From Phytophthora quininea (Eukaryota > Oomycota > Peronosporomycetes > Peronosporales > Peronosporaceae), in contig JAAVTG010000395.1 of assembly GCA_011947345.1 (NCBI GenBank), positions 1-64,000 of the forward strand: DNA of 64,000 bases, in the 5' to 3' direction. The position numbers and the translations under genes are program-made. The notes beneath the pieces were generated by a model. It was given only the letters and a program-made list of their open reading frames with translations. It was not told where the DNA came from and ran no database searches. Below are positions 10,080-20,514 of this stretch, in pieces; positions within the stretch are counted from its first letter, which is position 1; the number at the start of each line of letters is the position of its first letter.

Positions 10080-12145
10080 AAGAATTGTTTACGATGCAGA
10101 CGATTTAGACCTGTTTCGCCAGGAAGAAGGACAAAATGACAAGTATCTTTGACGTGGAGGACTGGACAGAGAATGGCGACGAGAAGAGAAAAATGGAGGA
10201 AGAGAGGGAAAAGAAAGCGTGGCTAAGGTCATTCACGTCCTGGTGGATGCTCCCACATTTGCGGCTCCTGTCGTGCTTCTACCAACACCCGGCAGTCCTG
10301 CAGTGGTTCTCACATCTAGTCACGCAATTATACAATTCTTGGAAGGTAAAATGATCGACAAAGATGCCATTAGCTCGAGTCCTCATCTTGTAGAGGCTGA
10401 GTTTTTGCAGTCTCGTTTGGTTGGACGAGAAGCGGCCATTGAAGTGATAGCAGAATGTTTCGACAACATGATCAATATCACCGACTAGCTACCAACTGAA
10501 CGCTCTACAGTGACTATCCCTGTTTGCTCGGGAATTGATGGTGTAGGGAAAACAGGTATGCTGGAAGAAGGTGTCATGATCATACGAGAAAGGTGGACTT
10601 GGATCACGTTTCCGGTCTTCTTGTTCCGTATTCCTACGAATTTTTCCTCAGACGAGTGGACGAATCGATGCCGACGGAGGCATCCTTCTCGTGACGGTTG
10701 CTGTATCACTTTTCCCTTGCAACGATCCATCGTGCAAAACCACCAAGGAAAAATAAATGGCGGCGAACTTGGGGCTGTTTCAAAACTTCAGTAAAACTCG
10801 GCATGTTTTCCACCATCGTGAACACTTCATCTACGAGCAAAAGACTCATAGGAAATCGCTTGATCAAATATTCCGAGGACTTTGCGGACTCAATCGCGCT
10901 CAAATCTTTTCCAGCAAGCATGGGGAGCAATACTAAAGCCCTTCGTTGCTGGTGCGTGAGAATGTCTCCAATCTTTTCCAGCAGCTTATCGAACTCGTCG
11001 ATGTCCTTGCCAACACAAATTATTTCTTGGTACTCATCAATTCCCAGGAAGAGGTATATCGACCCTGACTCCCCCACTTTCGTTCGTAGCATTTGCTCGA
11101 CGACACTGAGAGCACACTCAATGGTGAGATTGCCTCCATTACACGGCAGTCGGGACTCCCAGGACTCTTCGCAATTCTTCGAGAATTACATGTACAAGTG
11201 GCCGATGAAGTTGTCTGACATCGATTATTGCTGTTTGGACATTTGGAGCCACTTCGTTTCTAACAAATACCGCTATTAATTAAAAGTGCCAAAGCTCTTA
11301 CGTCTGGCCGCCTTTGCCGTATCTGGTCGTTTGGTCACTCCGGAAACTGCATTTGATGAAGATCACTCGTGGTCAAGACTAAGAGACTTATCGCTATGTT
11401 CGCTAGTTCCGCGTGGAAAAGCGCTTTCAACATGTGTGATGTTCGAGTCCCTTATGCATTACTTCGACGGATTGGACTGGTCTACGACGTCATCAAGGAC
11501 GAACTAACTGAAGAAGAAAAATATTTTGCAAGAGCTCTGAAGGACTTCAATGAACTGGTGGACTTGAACCTGTACGTCCTCGAACAGTGGCAGCCATGGG
11601 AGGGGTTCGGCGCCTGCTTTTACGCAGCGAGAATCAACGCGCTGCTTGTACTGGGATACAAGGAAATCCCGCTAGGAGAGCTGTTTCCTGGCACGCTTAG
11701 GGCTGATGCAACGCGTGCCGTCTCGGTCGAGTTGGTGCCTTCAAAGTATATCGGTGTGTGGAACAGTTTGGTGTCAACATTACCAAGAACAAATCTAACA
11801 GAATAAACCCGTCGAAAACAGTCGACTGGACTTCAGGACACTACATCGCAGTCAATGACGGAATCGGAAAAGGTGTCGACATGTTTTTCGCTTTGCATGA
11901 AGCTACAACCAAGAATTTGGTCGTTTTCGTCGACCAAAGGAGAGACCTGCCCGGTAAAGATGCGTTCGCCTGCGATTTCCGTGAATACGGCGAGTAAAAC
12001 CACTGGGACAAGTTGAAGCGCGAGGACAAAGATGCAAAGGAATTAATGTCCCCGTTGAAAGACACAACAAACGACGGAAGGCCGACTTGCAATAATCACA
12101 CATTGACCACTTCAATTACCTTCTCACACGTCGCAGATACTGTCG
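10080..12145 (+). pseudogene. Crinkler (CRN) effector pseudogene with inverted middle
   Basis: Plus-strand parts, in order: a degenerate LFLAK-like region near 10,095; HVLVDAP near 10,230, which ends a CRN header; a region with LVGREAAIEV; and a P-loop (GIDGVGKTGMLEE) near 10,540. The next section of the NTPase-type C-terminal domain is found on the opposite strand (see the separate entry). Plus-strand coding resumes at about 11,286 with FAVSGRLVTPETAF and HSWSRLRDLSLCSL, then VYDVIKDELTEEEKYFARAL and further. In-frame stops lie at about 10,486 and 11,997, and the frame changes several times. The product cannot be made as one protein. Confidence 0.7.
10600..11285 (-). other. Inverted internal segment of the CRN pseudogene
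   Basis: The minus strand from 11,285 to 10,706 encodes the missing middle of the CRN NTPase domain: VHVILEELRRVLGVP, LPCNGGNLTIECALSVVEQM, IYLFLGIDEYQEII (the Walker-B-like block of this CRN class) and RRHLFFLGGFARWIV. These blocks belong between the P-loop at 10,540 and the SGRLV block at 11,300. An inversion of about 0.69 kb explains the layout. The left breakpoint lies between about 10,590 and 10,700 and the right one at about 11,285. Confidence 0.65.
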
Positions 12146-12234
12146 TTTAGCATATGCATAAAACCCACGTCTCGACGCCATTCAAAACATCATCTGTCGG
12201 CTGGAGGTCCATTGCTTGCTCTTCTACTGCGATC

Positions 12235-14293
12235 ATGGCCAATATGTGGCCGCAGGAGGAAGACCCGCGCGCCAAGCTCTTCAACGGTACCTTAAACTCC
12301 TCATATATCCCTCTATTTGTCGAGATATTCATTTCTAAATGTGTGTATCATTCCTAGACCAAGTCCACGGCTACATCAAAGTCAACGGCCTCTGTGTGAC
12401 GCTTATGGACACGCCGCAATTCCAGCGGCTACGGGACCTTAAGCAGCTTGGAACGCTCTACTACGTGTTCCCTGGAGCGTCCCACAACCGCTTTGAGCAC
12501 TCATTAGGAGTCAGCTACTTGTCTGGTCAAACGGTGGAGCGATTCCGACTGCAACAGCCAGAGCTGGAGCTCACGGAGAGAGACTCCAGACTACTGGTAA
12601 GTTTATCAATAAGTTGCAAAGGTTTTACTTAGTTTTTATACTGATAATGATATTGTTTTGTTGAGTTTTTTAGAGTGCTGCCGGTCTGCTGCATGACCTT
12701 GGCCATGGACCTTTCTCTCATGTGTTTGAGCATGAATTTATGCCGCGAGTGGCTGCTGCGAGAGGTTATGGAGCTGCTGAACTGGACTACCACCATGAAG
12801 ACATGTCGTTGAGGATGATTGAGTACATGGTGGATGACAACAACATCGATTTGGAAAGAGACGATGTGCGATTCATTCAGCAGCTTATCGTTGGAGCGAA
12901 AGAGTGAGATTTAGAGAAGTTTTAAGGGGGATTATAGGATTCTAACTGCGTTGTGAATGGTGTTAAAGGACTCACAAAGGCTCTCGAGTGGATTCTCGCG
13001 GGTATCTGTACGAGATTGTGGCCAACGGACGGAACTGCATCGACGTGGACAAGTTCGACTACTTGGCTCGAGATATGGTGAACTTATTTGGACTGCGCAA
13101 AGTGTTCGACTTCTCTCGCCTCACCATGTTCAACCGAGTGATCGACAACGAGATCTGCTACCACACCAGTGTGAACCTTGACATCTACGACATGTTCCAG
13201 CAACGTTATCAGATGCACAAGCAGATTTACAACCACCGCAAGGGAAAAGCTGTAGAGTTTATGATCTGTGACGCAATGGTCATGGCAGACAAAGAGCTGG
13301 GGATTTGTGCCGCCACGCAAACAGCACAGGACTTCCAGTTCCTCACAGACCATGTAGTGCACGTACGTACAGTCCTGCCTGGTTGTATTTGCCTAGTATT
13401 TACGAAGTGCTTTGCTTTGTAGTCGATTGAAGCGTCCAAGAGCGATACTCTTGTTAAAGCTCGGGCCCTGCTCAAGCGAATGCGTCGCCGCGAGCTGTAT
13501 GAGTTTATTGACGAGTATCTCTTGCCACCGGAGCTGATGTCGCGCATCCCGCGCTTCACTAGTGAGGTGTTGGCTACTCAAACGTCTTACGACGGCGTAC
13601 AGCTCGACCCAGAAGACATTATCGTGTCGGATGGGCGACTAAATTACAACTTCAAAGACCGCAACCCGGTGGACAACGTGTCGTTCTACACCTCAAAGGA
13701 TCTCAATAAAAGTTCCACATCCCCAAGGAACAAGTGAGCTTGCTCTTCCCGGAAAAGGTAAGCTGCAAGGTTGTATTCATGATTTTAGATTATATTCTAA
13801 CGCGGTGGTTTGTGGTGTGAACAGTTTGAAGAACGCATTATCCGCGTCTACAGCCGAAACAAATCGCCCAAAGTGCACGCCGCTATCCTTGTACGTGGTG
13901 AAGTTAATTAACCTGTTGTAAAATGCTTGTCAAGACTGATAACGTTAAATACTTTGCCACGGTATAGAACGCCTTCCGCAGCTACATCCGCCAGTTCAGC
14001 ACGACACTTCCTCCACCGTCGCCGTCTTCTAAGGTAAAGACGCTCGCGTAAATCGACTGTAATAACCATTCAGTCAAATCACAAAATATTATGTGCTGAC
14101 AGGTGCTCGAAAAGCCCGTGAGAACTCCGAGTCGTAAAGCTGTCAGACGCTTGCCAGGTAATTTATGTTTATGTTCCGTGTATTTTCTTTCTTGACTCTA
14201 ATATATGTCACAGTTCTGCCAGAATCCACAGAGCCAGAGACCAATAATGGAGAGGCATCACCTGCAAGTAAACGCCAAAAGCCAGCTCCTTAA
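12235..14293 (+). CDS. SAMHD1: SAMHD1-like HD-domain dNTP triphosphohydrolase, nine exons
   Basis: Members of this family hydrolyse dNTPs to deoxynucleosides and triphosphate and control dNTP pools. The HD metal site is complete: [14 protein letters not shown] (first His), [16 protein letters not shown] (HD pair) and [14 protein letters not shown] (last Asp). Exons by splice signals and frame: 12235-12286, 12358-12596, 12674-12903, 12969-13362, 13423-13757, 13825-13890, 13968-14033, 14103-14157 and 14214-14293. Introns are 55-77 bp, GT-AG. Joined frames agree at every junction. One base is missing from AAAA near 13,707: the frame before it ([15 protein letters not shown]) and after it ([15 protein letters not shown]) both match the family. 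No SAM domain precedes the HD domain. The last about 45 residues are basic and low-complexity. Confidence 0.9.
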
Positions 14294-14363
14294 GCGAGCT
14301 ATACAGTGAGCTCTTCACTCCAACAGACCAACTCGTAGTTGATTCAGCCATCAGACATATTTT

Positions 14364-15985
14364 TTAAATATTCCCAGTTTTATTTTCCAGCTTGGAGACG
14401 ACATCACGGAAGAGCGGATCGAAGAAGCTTTTCCACTGGATATAAGAAATGTGTTTGTCTTGATCATTTGGGTCGGATGTGTGGACTTGAATGTCTCTTC
14501 CTTTGCGGAATTCATGCCAATTGCAGCCGAGATATTGACACAAGTTTTGGTATCCCCAACGTCGTCGAGAACGCGGGAAGATTTCGACGACTAACGTCCC
14601 AGGTCGAGTCCACATGACATTGACCATACCAGCACCATGCATTCCAATGACTACATCGCTGTCCAGCATGACTCGCATTTGCGCGGAGATCGTCATATTC
14701 ACAAAGTCAAGAGATTGAAACTCGCACTCGCCGTATTGATAAGCGTCTTTGTAGTCTTCACGCATAAGACGCAGCACTTCCCCTTCATTTTGCCACACTC
14801 GTTGAATTCGTCGACCTCCGTAAGGTCTCCGTGAAATGACAGTGATTAAACACCGTCGCGGATCCGACTTGGATTCAAGAAGCCCCATGCTCTTGATCGC
14901 CAGCTGTCTAAAGTCGGAGATCAAAGCGTTAGCGAAGCATGGTTGATAGTCATCTAGATGGCTCATAATGGGGCCAGAAGTCTCGTACGGAGACAACAAA
15001 GCCGACTCGAAATGCACAACGCGACTCTGGAATATTTCTCCACCGATTATGGGTCTTTCGGGAGCCAAGACGGCGTGACGAAGCTCGTCAACTGGAGTGG
15101 GAAGTGCACGATCAAGTGTCACGAGCTGGGTAGAGCTGCGTCCCCATCCTGCGACTTGCATCATGATCCACGCATTTAAAATGGTTGAGATCTGGAAGAA
15201 TGGATTGTGGTCATCCTTGCGGACTAACACGATTGCTCGCTCCACACTCACCACTTCTTTATCGTAAAACAACACACTTCCGTTGTTACTGTTGACCACA
15301 TTTTCACCCACACAGTAGACATCATTAGGTCCTCCAACGAAGAAATCTTTCCAGATATTTGGCGAGTTGTGCTTCTCGTCTTGAGGTTCACTACATGAAC
15401 ACATGGACGAGTTCTTCATAAACTTAAATCTCGGATCATGCCCACCACCATCGTCTGCCAAATTGGAGATATCACGAGCCACTTCAGCGCCTCGTAAGTC
15501 CACTGTAAAATTCTCCAATTTGGTGGATCGAAGTCCTGCGGCATGGTAGAACGTGTAGGGCGAGCCGTCGTTGTCTCCACTGCAATAAGACTGCGACGAA
15601 TTCACCAACCGCTCGATAAGTCCGTAGTCACTAGCATAGAGACATTCCTCTTGAGACTTTTTCTAGTAGGCCACCTGAATGGAGATGGCAGTCGTTGTAT
15701 CATAGTAGCTTCAGCTCGTTCGTCAATGCGGTGGTGGATAAACTTGAGATTTGGAATGGTGGTGGTGGTCGTGATGTTGGTGGTGGTGGAATTGTTGCTT
15801 GTCGACGTTGTAAGCTTGAACGAGGCCAAAGTCTCACTGACTTCGAAGTAGTTGACGATTGACACAACGACCATAGCGGAGACTAAGGTGCCCCAGAGCC
15901 AGATCCGACGCTTCGAGCATGTTCCAGTCGCTCCGCTTGCAACGCTGGACTCGTCCGAGGCGTTATCATCGACAAGCAGCCTCAT
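14364..15985 (-). CDS. GT61-like glycosyltransferase 1, type II membrane protein
   Basis: A short cytoplasmic tail is followed by one membrane anchor (IWLWGTLVSAMVVVSIVNYF, about residues 29-48), a Thr/Asn-rich stem and a lumenal catalytic domain. The catalytic end shows HGAGMVNVMWTRPGTLVVE and RRRWGYQNLCQYLGCNWHEF, typical of family GT61 (DUF563; O-GlcNAc- and xylosyl-transferases in the Golgi/ER). The frame shifts once near 15,640 at the run AGAAAAAGT. The sequence after it (ECLYASDYGLIE) aligns with the same place in the paralogue at 37.6 kb (KCYMQRDVGIIT), so one base is probably missing. The substrate cannot be inferred. Confidence 0.78.
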
Positions 15986-16165
15986 TGTCGCTGCAGAATT
16001 GAGCAGTGGTGCTTGCAGAGAGAGATGAAGACTGCGGGGGACCGTCGAAGTGCAGAAAGTTGTTCAAGTAGGCGATACAAAGATTTGCACCGAGCGGTTT
16101 GCATCGTTTGGGATCGACTAAGAACAGCAGAGGGCAGCAGTGAGTTCATGACATGCATCTTTATC

Positions 16166-16611
16166 CTACGCCTGCTTGGTCATCCAGCACTGCTTGGCGC
16201 CTTCATCCACAAAGATCCCGTCTTCGAGGCATTGGTAGCCGCATTTCTCATAGAAACCAACTTTGTCGATCAAAGCTCCAAGTAAGAACTGATCTACACG
16301 GTCACGGACAAAGTCTTCAACGGCGTTCATGAGCTTGACGCCGTAGCGTTTACCTCGACACTCGGTCAACACCGCCACGCGACTCAACTTGGCCTTGCGG
16401 TTGATATCGTCGACTAAGACGCGAGCTACAGCCACTACCTTGTTCTGCTTGGTGTCGGTCCCGATGAAGTGCAACGCTGACGGGTGCACATCGTCTGCAT
16501 CGAACTCTCCTCCTCTTGGAAGTGCTGCTCGTGGATAAACACTTGGAGACGAATAGCGCGAGCCTTCTCCCAGTCTTCAGGAGTCTGCACGCGAGTCACC
16601 AGGAGCGTCAT
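16166..16611 (-). CDS. GNAT-family N-acetyltransferase (ElaA-like)
   Basis: About 148 residues. It starts MTLLVTRVQTPEDWEKARAI and continues RLQVFIHEQHF, an ElaA/YjcF-type GNAT opening. The acetyl-CoA loop is VLTECRGKRYGVKLMNAV (R/Q-x-x-G-x-G/A pattern). The end has ALIDKVGFYEKCGYQC, where the Tyr and GF/GY turn are typical. The frame changes by one base near 16,505 within GAGGAGGAGAG, where one G would restore EEF-DADDVHPSALHF. It presumably acetylates a small molecule or an amine; the substrate is unknown. The ATG at 16611 lies 29 bp after a perfect Inr+FPR element. Confidence 0.78.
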
Positions 16612-16639
16612 CTTGCTTGGAGGGTTGGTCGATTGGGAA

Positions 16640-16655
16640 GCAAATTGCAAAGTGA
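16640..16655 (-). promoter_or_regulatory. Oomycete Inr+FPR core promoter of the GNAT gene
   Basis: The minus strand reads TCACTTTGCAATTTGC, a perfect match to Inr (TCAYTYY), two bases, then FPR (CAATTT). It sits 29 bp before the ATG. Confidence 0.75.
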
Positions 16656-16853
16656 TGCAAGCACTGCATGGAGACTGGGGCACCATGTGGATCAAAGCAG
16701 TGGAGACCGTGCATCTTGAAACGACGTCGGTCTCCGACTCATCCAAGCGCTGGAGCTGATGACTTGTCCTGTTTCTGCTTTCGCATCCGCTGATTGCAAG
16801 CGGCTCTGCTCCGGCTGGTCGAGTCATTCCCCAATTGGCACCGAACCACCACC

Positions 16854-18140
16854 ATGTTCGTGCTCGAGCCGGAGTCGACCGAGTCGCTGCAGGCGACACT
16901 CGCGTTCCTCGACGAAGCTCTCAGCAGTCCAAGCAGTAGCGATTCCCATTCATCGGACAGTGCTGAGTCTCTAGATTGGAGACCTGATGCCACGCGCGAC
17001 TCGGCACCATCGAAGCAGCCACCAAGCAACAAGAAGGCCCGCAAGTGCAACCCAAACAAGGCTCGTGAAGACCGCAACCGCGAGCTCAACTACCTACGTA
17101 ATGAAGTGGAGGAGTTGGAGTTCAAATTGAGTCAGCTCCAGGCTGTCAAAGCCAACCGAGCGATCGGTTTAGCTGATGACCAAGACACCTTGTCACTGCT
17201 GCTTGACGATGTGGAGAGGAAGCCCTTTGTTTGGGAACGTACGTGTGCTCGTCAACTTGAGAGTCGACTGCGAGCAGAGCGTGCCAATCTCCACCTGAAG
17301 ACGCTGCTGGAGAAGCAAATCCAAGTCGCCAAGAGCATGGAGAAGCTGCTGAATAAGCGTACGACACTCACTGCTGCAGAGACTTCCGGAAGTAGCAAAC
17401 GCACGTCTCGGGTCCATGTATCTCGGGAAGGAAGCGCTGCTGCTGATGCAGCCATGTACGATGAATTGAACGTCGGTGTCGATGCCTCCTACCGAGAGGT
17501 TGACGCTGTATTCGGTTGCGACGAGTTCATATCCACCAACGGACTGGTGCGCAAAGCGCAGGTTCGTGACGACACCAGCGGCATGTACTTGGAGATCTAC
17601 GACAGCAAGGTCATGCCGTTCAGCATGCACGCTACGGGTGAGGCGTGGTGGCGACGTTGGAACCACTTCAACCCCAATCGATGCGGCTTCCGCATCGAGA
17701 GCACGGACGACTCGATCGTCGAGCATTTCGGCATGGAAATGAGCGATACGAAGACTAAAACGAGCGCCAAGTTCTACGTTCAGCAGCGGCTGCGTCGGTA
17801 CGTAGAAGAAGACCGTGTGGTGGTGGTGTGGCAGTCGCACATTGAGCCGCTGGAGTTCTCCAACAAAAAGCTCGCGGGGATTCGCTTCCGTGAGAAGGGC
17901 TACGTGGTCATCAAGCCAGACCAGGACTCAAGTGCTGGCGACGATGAACCGTACACGCTCGTGCAGACGTGCTACAAAATCACACCTGATCTCTCGGACC
18001 AACGACTCACTGGTAAGATGAGGATTGGAGCATTGACCGAGTTCGTGCTTAGCGCCACCGTCGACAACATTTCTGCCAGCGCAGAGATGATTGAAAACTT
18101 GCTGGTGGACTCGCAACTTCATCTGCATAGCCACATGTAA
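16854..18140 (+). CDS. Oomycete basic/coiled-coil protein, possible bZIP-START type
   Basis: 428 residues. A Ser-rich N-terminus (SSPSSSDSHSSDSAESLDW) leads to a basic stretch (NKKARKCNPNKAREDRNREL) and a heptad coiled coil (LNYLRNEVEELEFKLSQL). This looks like a degenerate bZIP. The remaining about 280 residues, including YREVDAVFGC, GEAWWRRWNHF and VVVVWQSHIEPLEF, resemble the large oomycete-specific family annotated as START-like or M96-mating-related. The frame is unbroken. I choose ATG 16854 (MFVLEPEST) over the in-frame ATG at 16794. The later one gives a typical start, and the earlier one lies close to the divergent GNAT promoter. The role is unknown; DNA binding is an inference from the basic region. 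Confidence 0.65.
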   Translation: MFVLEPESTESLQATLAFLDEALSSPSSSDSHSSDSAESLDWRPDATRDSAPSKQPPSNKKARKCNPNKAREDRNRELNYLRNEVEELEFKLSQLQAVKANRAIGLADDQDTLSLLLDDVERKPFVWERTCARQLESRLRAERANLHLKTLLEKQIQVAKSMEKLLNKRTTLTAAETSGSSKRTSRVHVSREGSAAADAAMYDELNVGVDASYREVDAVFGCDEFISTNGLVRKAQVRDDTSGMYLEIYDSKVMPFSMHATGEAWWRRWNHFNPNRCGFRIESTDDSIVEHFGMEMSDTKTKTSAKFYVQQRLRRYVEEDRVVVVWQSHIEPLEFSNKKLAGIRFREKGYVVIKPDQDSSAGDDEPYTLVQTCYKITPDLSDQRLTGKMRIGALTEFVLSATVDNISASAEMIENLLVDSQLHLHSHM

Positions 18141-18232
18141 ATTGAGTCTTCGAACGAGTCGTGTACATGTATATCAACATTTAATCACCACCAGAAAAAT
18201 GAATTGGATTCTTGGTACGATGGCTAGAAGGC

Positions 18233-19264
18233 TCACAGTAGCTTGTTGGCCTTGAGTTGCTGAGTGAGCAGTTCTTCGGTCTCGGCGGTGCATTGCGTTA
18301 GTGGAGAACGCACAGTCGACGAGCAATGTCCAAGCAACTCCATAGCTTTCTTGATCCCTTGAGGATTCGGCTCGACAAACAGCGAGTTCACCAGGAGAAC
18401 CTAAACAACACAAGTTAGTGGCAATGAACACTTTCATTGTAAAGCCGACTTACATTCTCTTGATGCGCTTTCTTGGCCGCAGCAAAGTCGCCCTTCTGGA
18501 CTGCACGAGTGATAGCGAGCACTCTGGACGGTGCAGCGTTTGAGAGGATGCTCATGACGCCCACCGCCCCGACCGACATCATCGGCAGCGCCAGATTGTC
18601 AGCTCCACAGACGACTGGCAAGTCACACAGAGCCATGACGTCCACCGCGTGAGCGACAGAGTCCGTGGCGTCTTTTAACGCAGCGATTCCTGGCACCTTA
18701 GCCAAGTCGGCGATGGTTTGAGGCTCTAACGGCACTCCAGCTCGACCCGGATTGTCGTAAATCATGACAGGGAGACCGACCCCAGCCACCCGACGAAAAT
18801 GTTCGTACAGACCGCGCTGCGAAGGACAGGCATACGGCGGTGCAATGACCAAACAGGCATCGGCACCAACGTTCTTGGCTTCACGTGCGAGTCTCACTGC
18901 TGCATCCGTAGATAGAGCTCCAGTACCAGCAATCACTGGCACTCGACCGTTGACGCACTTGACCACCGTCTCAATGACTTTCAGACGCTCTTCGTCCGTC
19001 ACCAACGTGTTTTCACCAGTCGATCCCATCTGAAGACAGAAGAAGCGTTAGATAAATACACGAGTTTGATTCGTAGCAACTTACGGGGACTACACCGTCG
19101 ATCCCCTCTTGGATCTGCCACTCCACCAGCTTCTCCAGGCTTTCATAGTCCACCGCAGAGCCGTCAGGGGTGAAAGGCGTCACCAGAGCAGTGTACGTGC
19201 CGTCGAAGCGCATGCGTGATGCCATCTGCGTGGAGAAGGCTCTTTTCAATAGTGAAGTCATCAT
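18233..19264 (-). CDS. DapA/NAL-family aldolase-type lyase, three exons
   Basis: A class I (Schiff-base) pyruvate-dependent lyase related to dihydrodipicolinate synthase, N-acetylneuraminate lyase and 4-hydroxy-2-oxoglutarate aldolase. Exons are 19264-19085, 19029-18454 and 18400-18233, with GT-AG introns of 55 and 53 bp in phase. Visible motifs are GTYTALVTPFTPDGSAVDY, GSTGE (created exactly by the first splice), MIYDNPGRAGV (Tyr, NPxR) and GIAALKDATD, where the Lys forms the Schiff base. The N-terminus MMTSLLKRAFSTQMASRMRF is basic and hydroxylated, so it is likely a mitochondrial targeting peptide; that fits a hydroxy-oxoglutarate aldolase but does not prove it. Confidence 0.85.
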
Positions 19265-19490
19265 TGCGAAGAGGAAAGTGACGCTTGGAGGTATCCGACG
19301 ACGGTCTCCGCCAGCGATCTCGACACTCTTCCAATCAACTGTGATGATGACCAGCTCGGTCTTTGTCGAGATCTGATACTGCAAGCACCGGGACGCGTGC
19401 TTTACGGTGCAAGCTTTGTCCAGCAACAAGTCTTCATTTACTGGAGTTTACGGTTCTACACGAAGAGCGCTAAGCAGCACTAAGCAACAT

Positions 19491-20450
19491 TTACTCGGGC
19501 TTGGGGAAGATGTCCTTGTACTTGAGCAGGTAGTCCTGGTAGCGAGCAGGCTTGCGGCCGGTCAGCTTCTCCACCGTGTCGGAAGTCGTCTGCATGGAGC
19601 CATTGCCAAGCATAGTGCCACAGCAAATGCAGTCACCAATGCAAAGCTTCATCGGCAACTGAGAGAAGTCGCCGGTGGCCATGTCCGTCGGGAGACCGCG
19701 GTCTAGCCACCACTTCGTCAGCTCCTCGTCCGACATGTCGACGTACTCGCACTTGAAGCCGGTCTGCTGGCACATCCACTCCATCACGTCCTTCTGCTGG
19801 ACGGCTTCGGGGCCCGTCACGTCGTACACCTTGTTGGGCTCACCGCGACCGAGGATCAGAGCAGCGAACACGCGACTGCAGTCCTCGCGAGCCACGTACG
19901 CACCGGGGATGCCGTGCGAGTTCGACAGCCACTTGTTGCCACAGAACTTCCACGACGGAGCGAACAAGTTCGGGATGTTGTCCATGTACAGCCAGTTGCG
20001 CTGGATATTGAACTGCAGACCGCACTCCTTCACCGTCTTCTCCACGAAGTGGTGGTCACGCGGCAGGAACGGGATCTCCTCCTCCACGTCGGTCTCCACA
20101 CCGGCACCGACGAACGACGTGTAGCAGACACGCTTCACACCAGCCTCCTTGGCAGCACGGCAGACGTTCTTGGCCTGGTTACGGCGACCGTCACCGAACA
20201 ACCAGGTGGAGATGAAACCCACGGCCTCGGCGCCGGCGAACACCTTCTTCATGCCCTCGACGTCGTCGTAGCTGGCAGCCACGACCTCGGCTCCCTTGGC
20301 GCGCCAGCTCGCGACCACGTCCTCCGGAATGGCTTTGAGGTTGTAGCTCGTGAGCACCAGGTGGTCCTCGGGCTTGAGGATCTCGATGGCGAACTCCGCA
20401 GCCACGCGGCCGAGGTTTCCGTCGGATCCGGTGAGAACGAACTTGGTCAT
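19491..20450 (-). CDS. NmrA-like atypical SDR, copy A
   Basis: A 319-residue Rossmann protein: TGSDGNLGRVA (GxxGxxG, NAD(P) binding) at residues 7-17, no classical YxxxK SDR pair, and IQRNWLYMDNIPNLFAPSW plus VYDVTGPEAV as in NmrA/quinone-oxidoreductase-like proteins. It probably binds NAD(P)(H) and may reduce quinones or sense redox state; the substrate is not deducible. The frame is intact. The 5' UTR and first two thirds are nearly identical to copies C and D. The last third differs at several positions (for example CCGTMLGNGSMQTTS against CCGEMLGNGSMRETS), suggesting partial gene conversion. It begins about 49 bp after an Inr+FPR. Confidence 0.85.
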   Translation of the reverse strand: MTKFVLTGSDGNLGRVAAEFAIEILKPEDHLVLTSYNLKAIPEDVVASWRAKGAEVVAASYDDVEGMKKVFAGAEAVGFISTWLFGDGRRNQAKNVCRAAKEAGVKRVCYTSFVGAGVETDVEEEIPFLPRDHHFVEKTVKECGLQFNIQRNWLYMDNIPNLFAPSWKFCGNKWLSNSHGIPGAYVAREDCSRVFAALILGRGEPNKVYDVTGPEAVQQKDVMEWMCQQTGFKCEYVDMSDEELTKWWLDRGLPTDMATGDFSQLPMKLCIGDCICCGTMLGNGSMQTTSDTVEKLTGRKPARYQDYLLKYKDIFPKPE

Positions 20451-20498
20451 GGCGCGGTGGTGGGAGTAGCGGAAGGTTGTTGCTTGCGGTGCTTAGAT

Positions 20499-20514
20499 GC
20501 AAATTGCAAAGTGA
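20499..20514 (-). promoter_or_regulatory. Oomycete Inr+FPR core promoter, NmrA copy A
   Basis: The minus strand reads TCACTTTGCAATTTGC. Homology with copies C and D starts at this element and runs through the 5' UTR; sequence upstream of it is unrelated. Confidence 0.75.

Noticed and set aside
10706..11092. A separate minus-strand gene
   Set aside because: It has no proper start context and its blocks are exactly those missing from the surrounding Crinkler pseudogene.
16854..18140. Calling the basic/coiled-coil protein a confirmed bZIP transcription factor
   Set aside because: The basic region lacks a clear N-x7-R spacing and the coiled coil is short; only the general pattern is supported.
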